DNA of 64,000 bases from DASCOT01 sp036012155 (lineage in GTDB: Bacteria; Acidobacteriota; UBA890; WLXD01): contig DASCOT010000113.1 in the NCBI GenBank assembly GCA_036012155.1, positions 18,830 through 82,829 on the forward strand, in the 5' to 3' direction. The translations under genes were made by a program, and so were the position numbers. This document shows, piece after piece, positions 25,389-33,581 of the stretch. Below the pieces are notes generated by a model. It made no database searches. It saw nothing but the letters and a program-made list of their open reading frames with translations, and was not told where the DNA came from. Position 1 is the stretch's first letter. Each line of letters starts with the position of its first letter.

Positions 25389-26942
25389 CTATTCCCATTC
25401 AATCGTTGACGGCGGCTTTGTGGATATGTCGTAGACGACGCGGTTCACGCCTTCGACTTCGTTGACGATGCGTGCCGCCGCCTGCTGCAGGACGCCATAC
25501 GGAAGCGGCGCCCAATCCGCCGTCATTCCATCAACCGAATTCACGGCGCGCAGAGCGATTACCTCGTCGTAGGTACGCCGATCCCCCATGACACCGACAG
25601 TGCGAACGGGGAGCAGCACCGCAAACGCCTGCCAGACAGCGTCATACTGATCTGCACGCCGGATCTCCTCGATGAAGATCGCGTCGGCTCCCCGAACGCG
25701 CTCGAGCCGCTCCTCATCGATCGGACCCAGCACCCTCACGGCAAGCCCGGGGCCAGGGAACGGATGCCGCTGCACGAACTCGTCGTCGAGCCCGAGCTCC
25801 ACTCCCAGACGCCTTACCTCGTCTTTGAAAAGCTCCCGCAACGGCTCGATCAGGCCCATCGGCATGTGCTCAGGAAGACCACCGACGTTGTGATGGCTCT
25901 TGATGGTCACCGAGGGACCGCGGACCGACATGCTCTCGATCACGTCTGGATACAGCGTTCCCTGAGCAAGGAACTCGAATCGTTCGCTGCGAGCGCTGGC
26001 TAAGAGCTCGGCTTCATGAGCGAACACCGCGATAAACTCCCGGCCTATGATCTTTCGCTTGGTTTCGGGATCCTCTACGCCCTCCAGCGCGTCGAGGAAA
26101 CGACACCTGGCATCGACGACATGTACGGGAAACTCGAGTCGCTCCTCGAACGAAGCCTCTAGGGCCGCACGCTCGCCGAGCCTCAACAGGCCCGTATCCA
26201 CCATGACGCAGACAACACGATCCCCGAGCGCCCGGCGAAGCAGCAGCGCGGTAACGGCCGAGTCGACGCCTCCCGACAGTGCGCACAGGACACTGGCGTC
26301 GCCAACCTTGGCACGCACGTCTGCGACCAGCTCATCGACGAAAGCCTCGGGCGTCCAGGTTGGCATACAGCCACAAATATCGAAGACGAAGTTGCTCAGC
26401 AGCTTGGCTCCCCGCGGCGTGTGATGGACCTCGGGATGGAACTGGATCCCGAAGCGGCCGGCGTCATCGTTCTCGACAGCGGCAATCACGCCGTCCGACC
26501 GCGCGGTGACTCGATAGCCGGCGGGCAGGTCGCGAGCCGTATCGCCATGGCTCATCCATACCCGGTCACCGCTCGCCCACCCGGCGAGTAGACGCGACTC
26601 GCTGGTCTCGAGCTCAACGCTCGAGCGACCGTACTCGCGCCATCTCGACGGCTCCACCCTGCCGCCCAGCTCGCTCACCAGCAGCTGCATGCCGTAGCAA
26701 ATCCCCAGCACCGGAACTTCCGCCTGCAACCAATCACGGTGACAACGCGGTGCCTCGGCATCGGCGACGGACTCGGGGCCACCGGACAGCACTACCCCGG
26801 CCGGGGGGTCGTTGGCCAGAATCTCCGGCGAGGCGTGAAACGGGAGGATCTCCGAGTACACGCCCGCCTCGCGCACGCGTCGTGCGATCAGCTGTGTGTA
26901 CTGACCTCCGAAGTCCAGGATCAGGATGCGCTGTCTGCTCAC
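25389..26942 (-). CDS. guaA: GMP synthase (glutamine-hydrolysing)
   Basis: GuaA amidates XMP to GMP. The class I amidotransferase domain has the nucleophile in LGICYGMQLL, the ATP-pyrophosphatase domain has LSGGVDSAVTALL, and the C-terminus has the HPFPGPGLAVRVLG motif and the family-typical PPSTIEWE end. I chose the GTG at 26942 (517 residues): GAGGA lies upstream and homologues begin at RILILDFGGQYTQLI. The open frame to 27032 would overlap the small upstream ORF. The usual partner guaB is not nearby. Confidence 0.96.
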   Translation of the reverse strand: MSRQRILILDFGGQYTQLIARRVREAGVYSEILPFHASPEILANDPPAGVVLSGGPESVADAEAPRCHRDWLQAEVPVLGICYGMQLLVSELGGRVEPSRWREYGRSSVELETSESRLLAGWASGDRVWMSHGDTARDLPAGYRVTARSDGVIAAVENDDAGRFGIQFHPEVHHTPRGAKLLSNFVFDICGCMPTWTPEAFVDELVADVRAKVGDASVLCALSGGVDSAVTALLLRRALGDRVVCVMVDTGLLRLGERAALEASFEERLEFPVHVVDARCRFLDALEGVEDPETKRKIIGREFIAVFAHEAELLASARSERFEFLAQGTLYPDVIESMSVRGPSVTIKSHHNVGGLPEHMPMGLIEPLRELFKDEVRRLGVELGLDDEFVQRHPFPGPGLAVRVLGPIDEERLERVRGADAIFIEEIRRADQYDAVWQAFAVLLPVRTVGVMGDRRTYDEVIALRAVNSVDGMTADWAPLPYGVLQQAAARIVNEVEGVNRVVYDISTKPPSTIEWE

Positions 26943-27136
26943 CAGGGATTGTCCTCGAAAATCGTCAAAGTACGGCGATGATCGACGGGCCACGGCGCCG
27001 ACACTACGAGCCTGTGGCATTCGACCGCGCACTGGGTCACTTTCCAGTCGCCCTCGTGAAGCTCGAGCAGCCAGTGTGCCAACTGCACGCCCCCCTGACG
27101 GTGCACGTTGGGTTCAATCTCGCCCTGACATCTCAC
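26939..27136 (-). CDS. Small uncharacterised ORF coupled to guaA (65 residues)
   Basis: A GTG at 27136 preceded by TTGAGGATCGGCTCC (GAGGA, 9-base spacer) opens a 65-residue frame. Its TGA overlaps the guaA GTG by 4 bases, the coupling seen throughout this window. The product is rich in W, H and acidic residues (GVQLAHWLLELHEGDWKVTQ) with two cysteines in CAVEC, and reads like a compact soluble domain rather than random translation. The codons use mostly G or C in third position. I cannot name a family. It lies between priA and guaA. Confidence 0.55.
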   Translation of the reverse strand: MRCQGEIEPNVHRQGGVQLAHWLLELHEGDWKVTQCAVECHRLVVSAPWPVDHRRTLTIFEDNPW

Positions 27137-27221
27137 GGAGCCGATCCTCAAGCTCCTCAGCGAAGTATATGGGATGAGCACCCGACGGAGACGCTGCCCT
27201 CTCCAGCGTCACGGGTACCGC

Positions 27222-29705
27222 TCACAGGAGGTTCTGTGGGTCGATATCAATGACCAGATCGCGTGGCAACCGGCTCTGTCGCTTCAGGCGTCGGATCGAT
27301 CGCCTCAGATGCTCGCTCAGGTCGCCGCGAGTGGCAGCCTTGAGCAAGAGCTGGACTCGGTATCGACCACGCAATCGTGAGATCGGTGGCGATGCCGGGC
27401 CGAGCACCTCGATTCCCTCCCCCGCCTCGGCCCGCAGCGCGGCCGCCAGGTAATCTGCCTCCTCGCGCACCGACGATGCGAGCTTGCCCCTGCAAACACA
27501 CGCTGCAAGCGCCACGAAGGGCGGGTAGCGCAACCGCAGACGATACTCGATCTCACGGTCATAGAACGCAACGAAGTCATGGCGCATCGCGGCCTCGATG
27601 GCGTAGTGATCTGGTTGGTGCGCCTGCAGAATCACCTCTCCAGCAACCTCACCCCGACCGGCTCGCCCCGCCATCTGCGTCAATAGCTGGAAGGTACGCT
27701 CCGCGGCACGGAAGTCGGGCATCGACAACGCCGAGTCGGCGCCGACGACCCCTACCAGCGTCACGCCGGGAAAGTCGTGTCCTTTGGCCAGCATCTGCGT
27801 CCCGACAAGCACATCGATATCGCCCATCCCGAAGCTCGACAGGATACGTGCATGGGCACCACGTCGCTGCGTCTGGTCGGCATCGAAGCGGTCGATACGC
27901 GCGCCCGGGAATCGCTGTCTGAGCGCCGCCTGCAGGCGTTCGGTGCCGTGGCCGATGTCTTGCAAGACCGACGCGCCGCAGCCAACGCACACGCTGGGTA
28001 CCGGCGCGCGGTGATCGCAGTAGTGGCAACGCAGCGTCCGATCTGATCGATGGACGGTGAGACTCACCGCGCAATGCGGGCATTCCACGCGCTCACCGCA
28101 GACTCGGCAGAGGAGCACCGCGGCGAACCCCCGACGATTGAGCAGGATCAGCACCTGCTCGCGACGCTCAAGGCGTGCCGCGATGCTCTCCTCCAGCCGC
28201 CTCGAGACCAAGCTGCGTCCGCACTCCTTCCATTCCCGCCGCATGTCGACGAGGGTTACCTCGGGCATCGGTTGTCGACGCACGCGCTGCGGTAGACGCA
28301 GCAGCTCCCACGCCGCGGAGGATGCTTGCCGGTAGCTCTCCACCGCCGGCGTCGCCGACCCCATCAATACGGCCGCACCCTCTAGACGAGCACGCCAGCG
28401 CGCTACGTCGCGGCCGTTGTAGCGGGGTCTCTCATCCTGCTTGTAGGCGCCGTCCTGCTCCTCGTCAATGACGATAAGTCCAACGTCGTCAAGCGGCGCG
28501 AACACCGCCGAGCGCGGGCCCACCACCACACGCGATTCGCCGCGCCGAACACGCCACCAGGCGCGGGCACGGGCCCCATCGGCCATACCGGAATGCAGCA
28601 CCGAGACTCGATCGCCGAGCACTGCCCGGGCGCGCTCGTCGAGCTGAGGCGTGAGACCGATCTCTGGGACCAGCAGCAGCGCCGATCGTCCAGCGCGCAG
28701 GGCATGCGCCGCCGCTCGCAGGTAGACCTCGGTCTTGCCGCTGCCAGTCACCCCGTGCAACAACACCGGGTGCAGGGCCCGCTCATCGATGGCCCGCTCG
28801 ACCTCGGAAAGAGCTCGCTCCTGATCGACGGTAAGCGCAAACCCACCGGCACCGCCGGCGCCGAGCTGCCAGGCGGCAGTATCGTCCCGTGGTCGGCGCT
28901 CGAGCTCGACCAGCCCCTTACGCTCGAGCGCCGACAGCACCGAGTGCGCCACACCGTGGCACTTGAGCATGGTCGCCGCGTCGATCGTATTCGACGATTC
29001 GGCCAGCAGCGCTTCCAGAGCGCGCCGCTGGACGGGCGCCCGCACGGTAGCTTCATGGGCCACCGTCGCATCGACGTCCGGAATCAGCCGGGCAACGACC
29101 CGATGCGCCCCCGGCTCGGCACCGCTCCACTCGTCACGCACGTCGGCGATCCCCGCAGCGCTCAGCTCGTAGAGCGCCCCGTGGAGTGCTTGCCCTCCGA
29201 CCCGACGACGAATCGTCGAGACAGCCACCCAACGCCTCTCGGCACCGGCGTCCAGCGCCGCTTCGAATGCCGCCAGCGCTGTCGCGGACAGTCGGTCGCC
29301 TGGGGTAGGTAATCGCTCGATGCGCACCCGCCTGGCTGCAGCCGGATTCCGACTCCCGGGCGGCAGGGCCAACTGCGCCACCTCTCCCGGTCCCACCAAG
29401 TAGGTCGACGCGATCTGGTCGATCAGAACCAGCATCAGCGGGCTGATCGCCGCGTCGCGGTCAAGGCAGTCCTCCACGGCCCGTACCCGACGGGGATCGA
29501 CACCGGCGGGCGGCTCCTGAGCCGTCTCGACGATGACCCCAAGCAGACTGCGTCCGCCAAAGCTCACCTGCACCCGCATTCCCGGCATTGCCCTCGATTC
29601 GAGGGCTTCTGGCACCCGATAGGAAAATGCGTCGTCGACAGGTGCGGGCACGGCAACGAGGGCGTAGCGGGCCGGCTCGTCGTAGAGCGAGCGCTGGCGC
29701 GTCAC
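27222..29705 (-). CDS. priA: Primosomal replication restart helicase PriA
   Basis: 827 residues (family about 730-830). An N-terminal DNA-binding domain (ALVAVPAPVDDAFSYRVPE) is followed by the helicase core with GVTGSGKTEVYLRAA (Walker A), DEEQDGAYKQDERPRYNGRD (Walker B region, DEEQ variant) and VLMGSATPAVES. The zinc site follows, with cysteines in CRVCGERVECPHC and CHYCDHRAPVPSVCVGC, and then ATQMLAKGHDFP-type text (VGTQMLAKGHDFPGVTLV). PriA reloads the replisome at collapsed forks. The start is GTG. It lies 52 bases after udg. Confidence 0.96.
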   Translation of the reverse strand: MTRQRSLYDEPARYALVAVPAPVDDAFSYRVPEALESRAMPGMRVQVSFGGRSLLGVIVETAQEPPAGVDPRRVRAVEDCLDRDAAISPLMLVLIDQIASTYLVGPGEVAQLALPPGSRNPAAARRVRIERLPTPGDRLSATALAAFEAALDAGAERRWVAVSTIRRRVGGQALHGALYELSAAGIADVRDEWSGAEPGAHRVVARLIPDVDATVAHEATVRAPVQRRALEALLAESSNTIDAATMLKCHGVAHSVLSALERKGLVELERRPRDDTAAWQLGAGGAGGFALTVDQERALSEVERAIDERALHPVLLHGVTGSGKTEVYLRAAAHALRAGRSALLLVPEIGLTPQLDERARAVLGDRVSVLHSGMADGARARAWWRVRRGESRVVVGPRSAVFAPLDDVGLIVIDEEQDGAYKQDERPRYNGRDVARWRARLEGAAVLMGSATPAVESYRQASSAAWELLRLPQRVRRQPMPEVTLVDMRREWKECGRSLVSRRLEESIAARLERREQVLILLNRRGFAAVLLCRVCGERVECPHCAVSLTVHRSDRTLRCHYCDHRAPVPSVCVGCGASVLQDIGHGTERLQAALRQRFPGARIDRFDADQTQRRGAHARILSSFGMGDIDVLVGTQMLAKGHDFPGVTLVGVVGADSALSMPDFRAAERTFQLLTQMAGRAGRGEVAGEVILQAHQPDHYAIEAAMRHDFVAFYDREIEYRLRLRYPPFVALAACVCRGKLASSVREEADYLAAALRAEAGEGIEVLGPASPPISRLRGRYRVQLLLKAATRGDLSEHLRRSIRRLKRQSRLPRDLVIDIDPQNLL

Positions 29706-29757
29706 CCGCGCTGCTCGATCGGCCAGGGCCCCGACCGAATCGAGGGCGTGGAGCCAC

Positions 29758-30462
29758 TCACGGCGCTGCGAGTCGCTCCATGACCACCTGGACGTCCTGC
29801 CACGTCTTGCCCTTGTCGGCCGGATTCCGGAGTAGATATGCGGGGTGGTAGGTGCACACTACGGGAATCCCCAGCCACTCGTGAACGCTTCCCCGCAATC
29901 GACCAAGGGGCTCGCCGGTTTGCAGCACCGACTGCGCCGCGACACGCCCGAGGAGCACGATGATCTCCGGGCGAATCGCCTCCACCTGCCTTTGTAGGAA
30001 GACCCCACACGCTTCGAGCTCGTCCGATTCGGGATTGCGATTACGCGGCGGGCGGCACTTGACTGCGTTGGCGATGTAGACATCCTCACGACGCAGGCCC
30101 ATCGCCTTGATGATGCGGTTGAGCATTTGCCCGGCACGGCCCACGAACGGCTCGCCCTGCAAGTCTTCGTCGCGCCCCGGGCCCTCGCCGATGAACATGA
30201 GTCGGGCACGCGCCGGGCCGACCCCGAAGACCACGTTCGTACGTCCTTCACTGAGCTTGCACAAGACGCACCCAACCGTTTCTGCAGCAATTTCCTCGAG
30301 GCTCTCGCGGTCCGGTGCTGGCGTGGACGCCGCTTCGTCGGGAGTTGATGCCGCGCTCGTCGCCTTGACCTCCAAGCCCCACACTCCCTCTTCCTCGAGA
30401 CGACCAAGATGCGCGGCGAGTTGGCCTCGAATGTCCTCACCAAGGCCCACCTTTCGGCTCAC
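29758..30462 (-). CDS. Family 4/5-type uracil-DNA glycosylase with iron-sulfur cluster
   Basis: Removes uracil from DNA. Motif A is IGEGPGRDEDLQGEPFVGRAG at about residues 91-111, motif B is HPAYLLR near 206, and the four cysteines expected to hold a [4Fe-4S] cluster are C65, C68, C136 and C152. The start is the GTG at 30462 (234 residues): GAGGTGAGCTC precedes it and it overlaps the coaBC stop as GTGA; the longer frame to 30543 runs inside coaBC. About 60 residues of N-terminal Ala/Ser/Pro-rich linker precede the catalytic domain. Confidence 0.9.
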   Translation of the reverse strand: MSRKVGLGEDIRGQLAAHLGRLEEEGVWGLEVKATSAASTPDEAASTPAPDRESLEEIAAETVGCVLCKLSEGRTNVVFGVGPARARLMFIGEGPGRDEDLQGEPFVGRAGQMLNRIIKAMGLRREDVYIANAVKCRPPRNRNPESDELEACGVFLQRQVEAIRPEIIVLLGRVAAQSVLQTGEPLGRLRGSVHEWLGIPVVCTYHPAYLLRNPADKGKTWQDVQVVMERLAAP

Positions 30463-31691
30463 GAGCTCACCTCGGTGCGGTACGCGAGAACCGCCTCCCA
30501 CACAGCACGAGCAACCTCGTGCTTGAGTGCGGGGCCGACACATGTCCGGCCGCCGCCCCGATCGAGGATGATCACCTCGTTGTCATCGCCGCCCATGCCG
30601 CGCCCGGACGCATCGACCAGATTGCCGACAATGAGATCACAGCCCTTGCGCTCCAGCTTTTCCCGGGCCTGGGTCTCGAGGTCGCCGGTCTCGGCGGCAA
30701 ATCCTACGAGCAACGGTCGCGTGGTGCGCGTCCCCAGCTCGGCGAGAATGTCGGTGGTGCGGGTCATCTCCAGCTGAAGCGAATCTTCTCCAGCCTTCTT
30801 GATCTTGCCAGCCGCCGGTGTCGCGACCGTAAAGTCGCAGACCGCCGCAGCCATGATGCCGATATCGCAGTCATCCACAGCCGCAAACACGGCTGCCGCC
30901 ATCTGCGCCGCATTCTCCACTCGCTCGACCACGACACCCGGAGGATCGGGCAGGCACGTCGGTCCGGATATGAGTCGTACGCGCGCGCCGAGGACGGCGG
31001 CTTCAGCAGCCAGCGCATATCCCATCTTGCCACTGGACCGATTCGTAAAGACGCGAACCGGATCCAGCATCTCACGCGTCGGGCCAGCGGTGACGAACAC
31101 GTTGGCGCCGTGCAGGGGCCGGGTCACCGCACCCTCGCCCAGCAACGGGGCAGCGGCGGTGATGATCTCGCCAGGCTCCGACATGCGTCCCGGCCCGTGT
31201 CTCCCCGACGCCAGCGCGCCGCAGCCGGGACCGACCACCTGAACACCGCGCTCGCTCAGTAGCTCGAGGTTTCTCTGCACCGCCGGCTGTCGATACATGT
31301 CGTCCTCCATCGCCGGGGCGACCAACACGGGACCGGAGGCGGCCAACAGCAGCGTCGACGGGAAGTCGTCGGCGATCCCGTGCGCCATCTTGGCAATGAA
31401 ATTGGCGGTGGCAGGAGCCACACAGACGAGGGCGGCACGCTCTGCCCAGCGCACGTGAGGGATCACTTCAGAGCCCAGATCTTCGAACAGCGAAGCAACG
31501 ACCCGGTTGCCGGATAGTGCTGCGAACGTTGTGGGCGTGACGAACTGCGTCGCCGCTCGCGTCATTGCCACGTGCACGTCGACGCTGAGATCGCGGAACC
31601 GCCGGACGATGTCGCAAGCCTTGTAGGCGGCGATACCGCCGCTCACCACCAGCACCACGTGTGGCTGGGGCGCTTTCGACTCAGCGCTCAT
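30459..31691 (-). CDS. coaBC: Bifunctional phosphopantothenoylcysteine decarboxylase/synthetase
   Basis: 410 residues. The N-terminal flavoprotein half has VVLVVSGGIAAYKACDIVRR and the decarboxylase text PAMEDDMYRQPAVQRNLELL; the C-terminal CoaB half has VTAGPTREMLDPVRVFTNRS followed by SGKMGYALA. It makes 4'-phosphopantetheine for CoA from phosphopantothenate, cysteine and CTP. It follows rpoZ by 39 bases and overlaps udg by 4. Confidence 0.96.
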   Translation of the reverse strand: MSAESKAPQPHVVLVVSGGIAAYKACDIVRRFRDLSVDVHVAMTRAATQFVTPTTFAALSGNRVVASLFEDLGSEVIPHVRWAERAALVCVAPATANFIAKMAHGIADDFPSTLLLAASGPVLVAPAMEDDMYRQPAVQRNLELLSERGVQVVGPGCGALASGRHGPGRMSEPGEIITAAAPLLGEGAVTRPLHGANVFVTAGPTREMLDPVRVFTNRSSGKMGYALAAEAAVLGARVRLISGPTCLPDPPGVVVERVENAAQMAAAVFAAVDDCDIGIMAAAVCDFTVATPAAGKIKKAGEDSLQLEMTRTTDILAELGTRTTRPLLVGFAAETGDLETQAREKLERKGCDLIVGNLVDASGRGMGGDDNEVIILDRGGGRTCVGPALKHEVARAVWEAVLAYRTEVSS

Positions 31692-31730
31692 GGCGTTCGA
31701 GCGGGCGTGACGAATGGCAACCGGCGCCCG

Positions 31731-31970
31731 CTACTCCTCCTCGGCGCTTTCCTCTTCCTCAACCGGCTCGTGCAGCCCGGCGGCCACGAGATCGGCGTCT
31801 TTCGGATCACGCACTTCCCACGGAACCTCGCCGGCATGCACTTCCTGGATTGCCAGCGTGCTGTACTTGCGAGCATTGGAGTCGACCTTGGGGCGCGCCC
31901 CACGCATCAACTGCAGACAACGCTTGGCGGCAACTTCGACGAACAGATATTCGCTTTCCGGCTTGCTCAT
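31731..31970 (-). CDS. rpoZ: RNA polymerase omega subunit
   Basis: 79 residues. The omega fold is recognisable in FVEVAAKRCLQLMRGARPKV followed by the conserved ARKYSTLAIQEVHAGEVPWE segment. The C-terminus is strongly acidic. Omega helps assemble the beta' subunit and, in many bacteria, contributes to the ppGpp site. It lies between gmk (35 bases upstream) and coaBC, the standard gmk-rpoZ pair. Confidence 0.94.
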   Translation of the reverse strand: MSKPESEYLFVEVAAKRCLQLMRGARPKVDSNARKYSTLAIQEVHAGEVPWEVRDPKDADLVAAGLHEPVEEEESAEEE

Positions 31971-32005
31971 CCTAGGTGCTCCAACGCATTCCGCCCGTAA
32001 TTGGG

Positions 32006-32665
32006 CTATCCCTTTGCCGAACGCCGGAAGGCCGCCAGGACAGCCTCGGCCTCCTCGACCCGTCGGGGCTGTCGGCTACGCTCAGCCCGTACGATCCCCT
32101 CAAGCTCGGCAACGGCGGATTCGAACTCATCGTTGACGATGACGTAATCGTAGCTCAGATACTGTTCAATTTCGTGCACCGCCATCGCCAATCGGGTCGC
32201 TTGCTCAGCTTGCCGCTCCGGGTGGGAGCCATCGCGACGCCGCAGACGCCTCTCCAGGGCATCCAGAGAGGGCGGTAATACGAAGACTGTTATGGCACCG
32301 CTGAGCGCTTGCCGTACAGCGGCAGCCCCCTGAACGTCGATAACCAAGACGGCGTCGTGGCCGGCAGCGTGTATGCGATCGACCTCGGAGCGCGGCGTGC
32401 CGTAGTAGTGGCCGTGCACCTCGGCCCACTCGAGGAACGCTTCGGCCTGACGGCGGCGGTCGAACTCCTCGACGTCGACGAAGTAATACTCACGCCCGTC
32501 CTGCTCGCCCGGGCGCGGCGCACGAGTGGTAGCCGAGACGGTGCGCTTCAGTCGATCAACCCGGTCGAGGACGGCGTCTGCCAACGTGGTCTTCCCGGCG
32601 CCGGAGGGCGCCGACACCACGAAGCAGAACGGAGCGTCGTCACTCAATGTTCTGCACCTGCTCAC
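32006..32665 (-). CDS. gmk: Guanylate kinase
   Basis: P-loop kinase (GMP to GDP) with VVSAPSGAGKTTLADAV near the N-terminus, then VSATTRAPRPGEQDGREYYF and FLEWAEVHGHYYGTPRSEV in the GMP-binding region. The frame opens with a GTG at 32665, which overlaps yicC by 26 bases. A TTG at 32647, with AGGTG seven bases before it, is an alternative giving 213 residues and an 8-base overlap. Together with pyrH and guaA it supplies nucleotides, but it belongs to a separate array from pyrH. Confidence 0.95.
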   Translation of the reverse strand: MSRCRTLSDDAPFCFVVSAPSGAGKTTLADAVLDRVDRLKRTVSATTRAPRPGEQDGREYYFVDVEEFDRRRQAEAFLEWAEVHGHYYGTPRSEVDRIHAAGHDAVLVIDVQGAAAVRQALSGAITVFVLPPSLDALERRLRRRDGSHPERQAEQATRLAMAVHEIEQYLSYDYVIVNDEFESAVAELEGIVRAERSRQPRRVEEAEAVLAAFRRSAKG

Positions 32666-33518
32666 GAATGCGCTCGAGCTCGGCCTTCAGCTCCACGACG
32701 GTGTCGGCAACCACTAGATCCTTAACCTTGGATCCGACCGTGTTGAGCTCGCGATGGACCTCCTGAATCACGAAGTCCAGCGTGCGGCCAACAGCCTCGT
32801 CGCGCTGCAATAGATCGTCGATCTTGGTCAGGTGCGACCGCAATCGAACGATCTCCTCGGTCACGTCGGCACGTTCTGCGTGGTATGCCGCTTCCTGGAC
32901 GATGCGGTCCTCATCGACCTCGACCCCGGTGTCCGCGAGCAGGCTCTGGATGCGCTCGCCCAGCTGCTCGCGCAGGCGTTCAGGTAGCTCTTGCGCCGCC
33001 CCCGCGATGGTCTCCACCCCGCTACGCAGCATCGTGGTGCGGGCTATCAGATCACTTACGAGATGCTCCCCCTCACGGCGCCGCATCGCCTCCAACGAGT
33101 CGAGCGCCTGGCACACGGCAGTGTCCGCTAGCTGTCCCAGCTCCTCGTCGTCGACGGCGCCGGCCCGATCGACAACCACGCCCGGGAGCGCCAACAGAGT
33201 CTGCAGATCCGGAGTCGGCGAGGTCCCCAGTTCCTCGGCAACGTCCCGCAGCTCGGCCAGCCAGTGCTCCAGCAGGTCGCGACGGACTCCTGGCGTGCCC
33301 GCACCCGTACCTTCGAGGGTGGCCGACAGATCCACCTTGCCCCGCTGGACGCGCTCCAGGACGCGACGACGCACCGGTTCCTCGAACGCCGCCAGCACAC
33401 CCGGCAGGCGGAGCGATACGCGACAATACCTGTGGTTGACGGCACGAACCTCGACAGTGAGCTTCAGACTCTCCGACGAAGCCTCACCACGCCCGTGCCC
33501 ACTCATGCTCCGAACCAT
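32640..33518 (-). CDS. yicC: YicC/YloC family endoribonuclease
   Basis: 292 residues from the ATG at 33518, where the family-typical MVRSMSGHGRGEA begins; an earlier in-frame start at 33542 adds eight unlikely residues. The other signatures are VRAVNHRYCRVSLRLPG and the C-terminal DUF1732 part GRTLDFVIQEVHRELNTVGS. YicC-type proteins are ribonucleases acting on structured or small RNAs in E. coli and B. subtilis. It is the first gene of the gmk-rpoZ-coaBC-udg-priA array. No clear ribosome site or promoter is visible in the 63 bases before it. Confidence 0.93.
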   Translation of the reverse strand: MVRSMSGHGRGEASSESLKLTVEVRAVNHRYCRVSLRLPGVLAAFEEPVRRRVLERVQRGKVDLSATLEGTGAGTPGVRRDLLEHWLAELRDVAEELGTSPTPDLQTLLALPGVVVDRAGAVDDEELGQLADTAVCQALDSLEAMRRREGEHLVSDLIARTTMLRSGVETIAGAAQELPERLREQLGERIQSLLADTGVEVDEDRIVQEAAYHAERADVTEEIVRLRSHLTKIDDLLQRDEAVGRTLDFVIQEVHRELNTVGSKVKDLVVADTVVELKAELERIREQVQNIE

Positions 33519-33581
33519 GGCGGGCCATGTTAGCAGGGGCACCGCGGCGCCTTGGTCCGCGTGCCCCCGCCAAACTGGATC

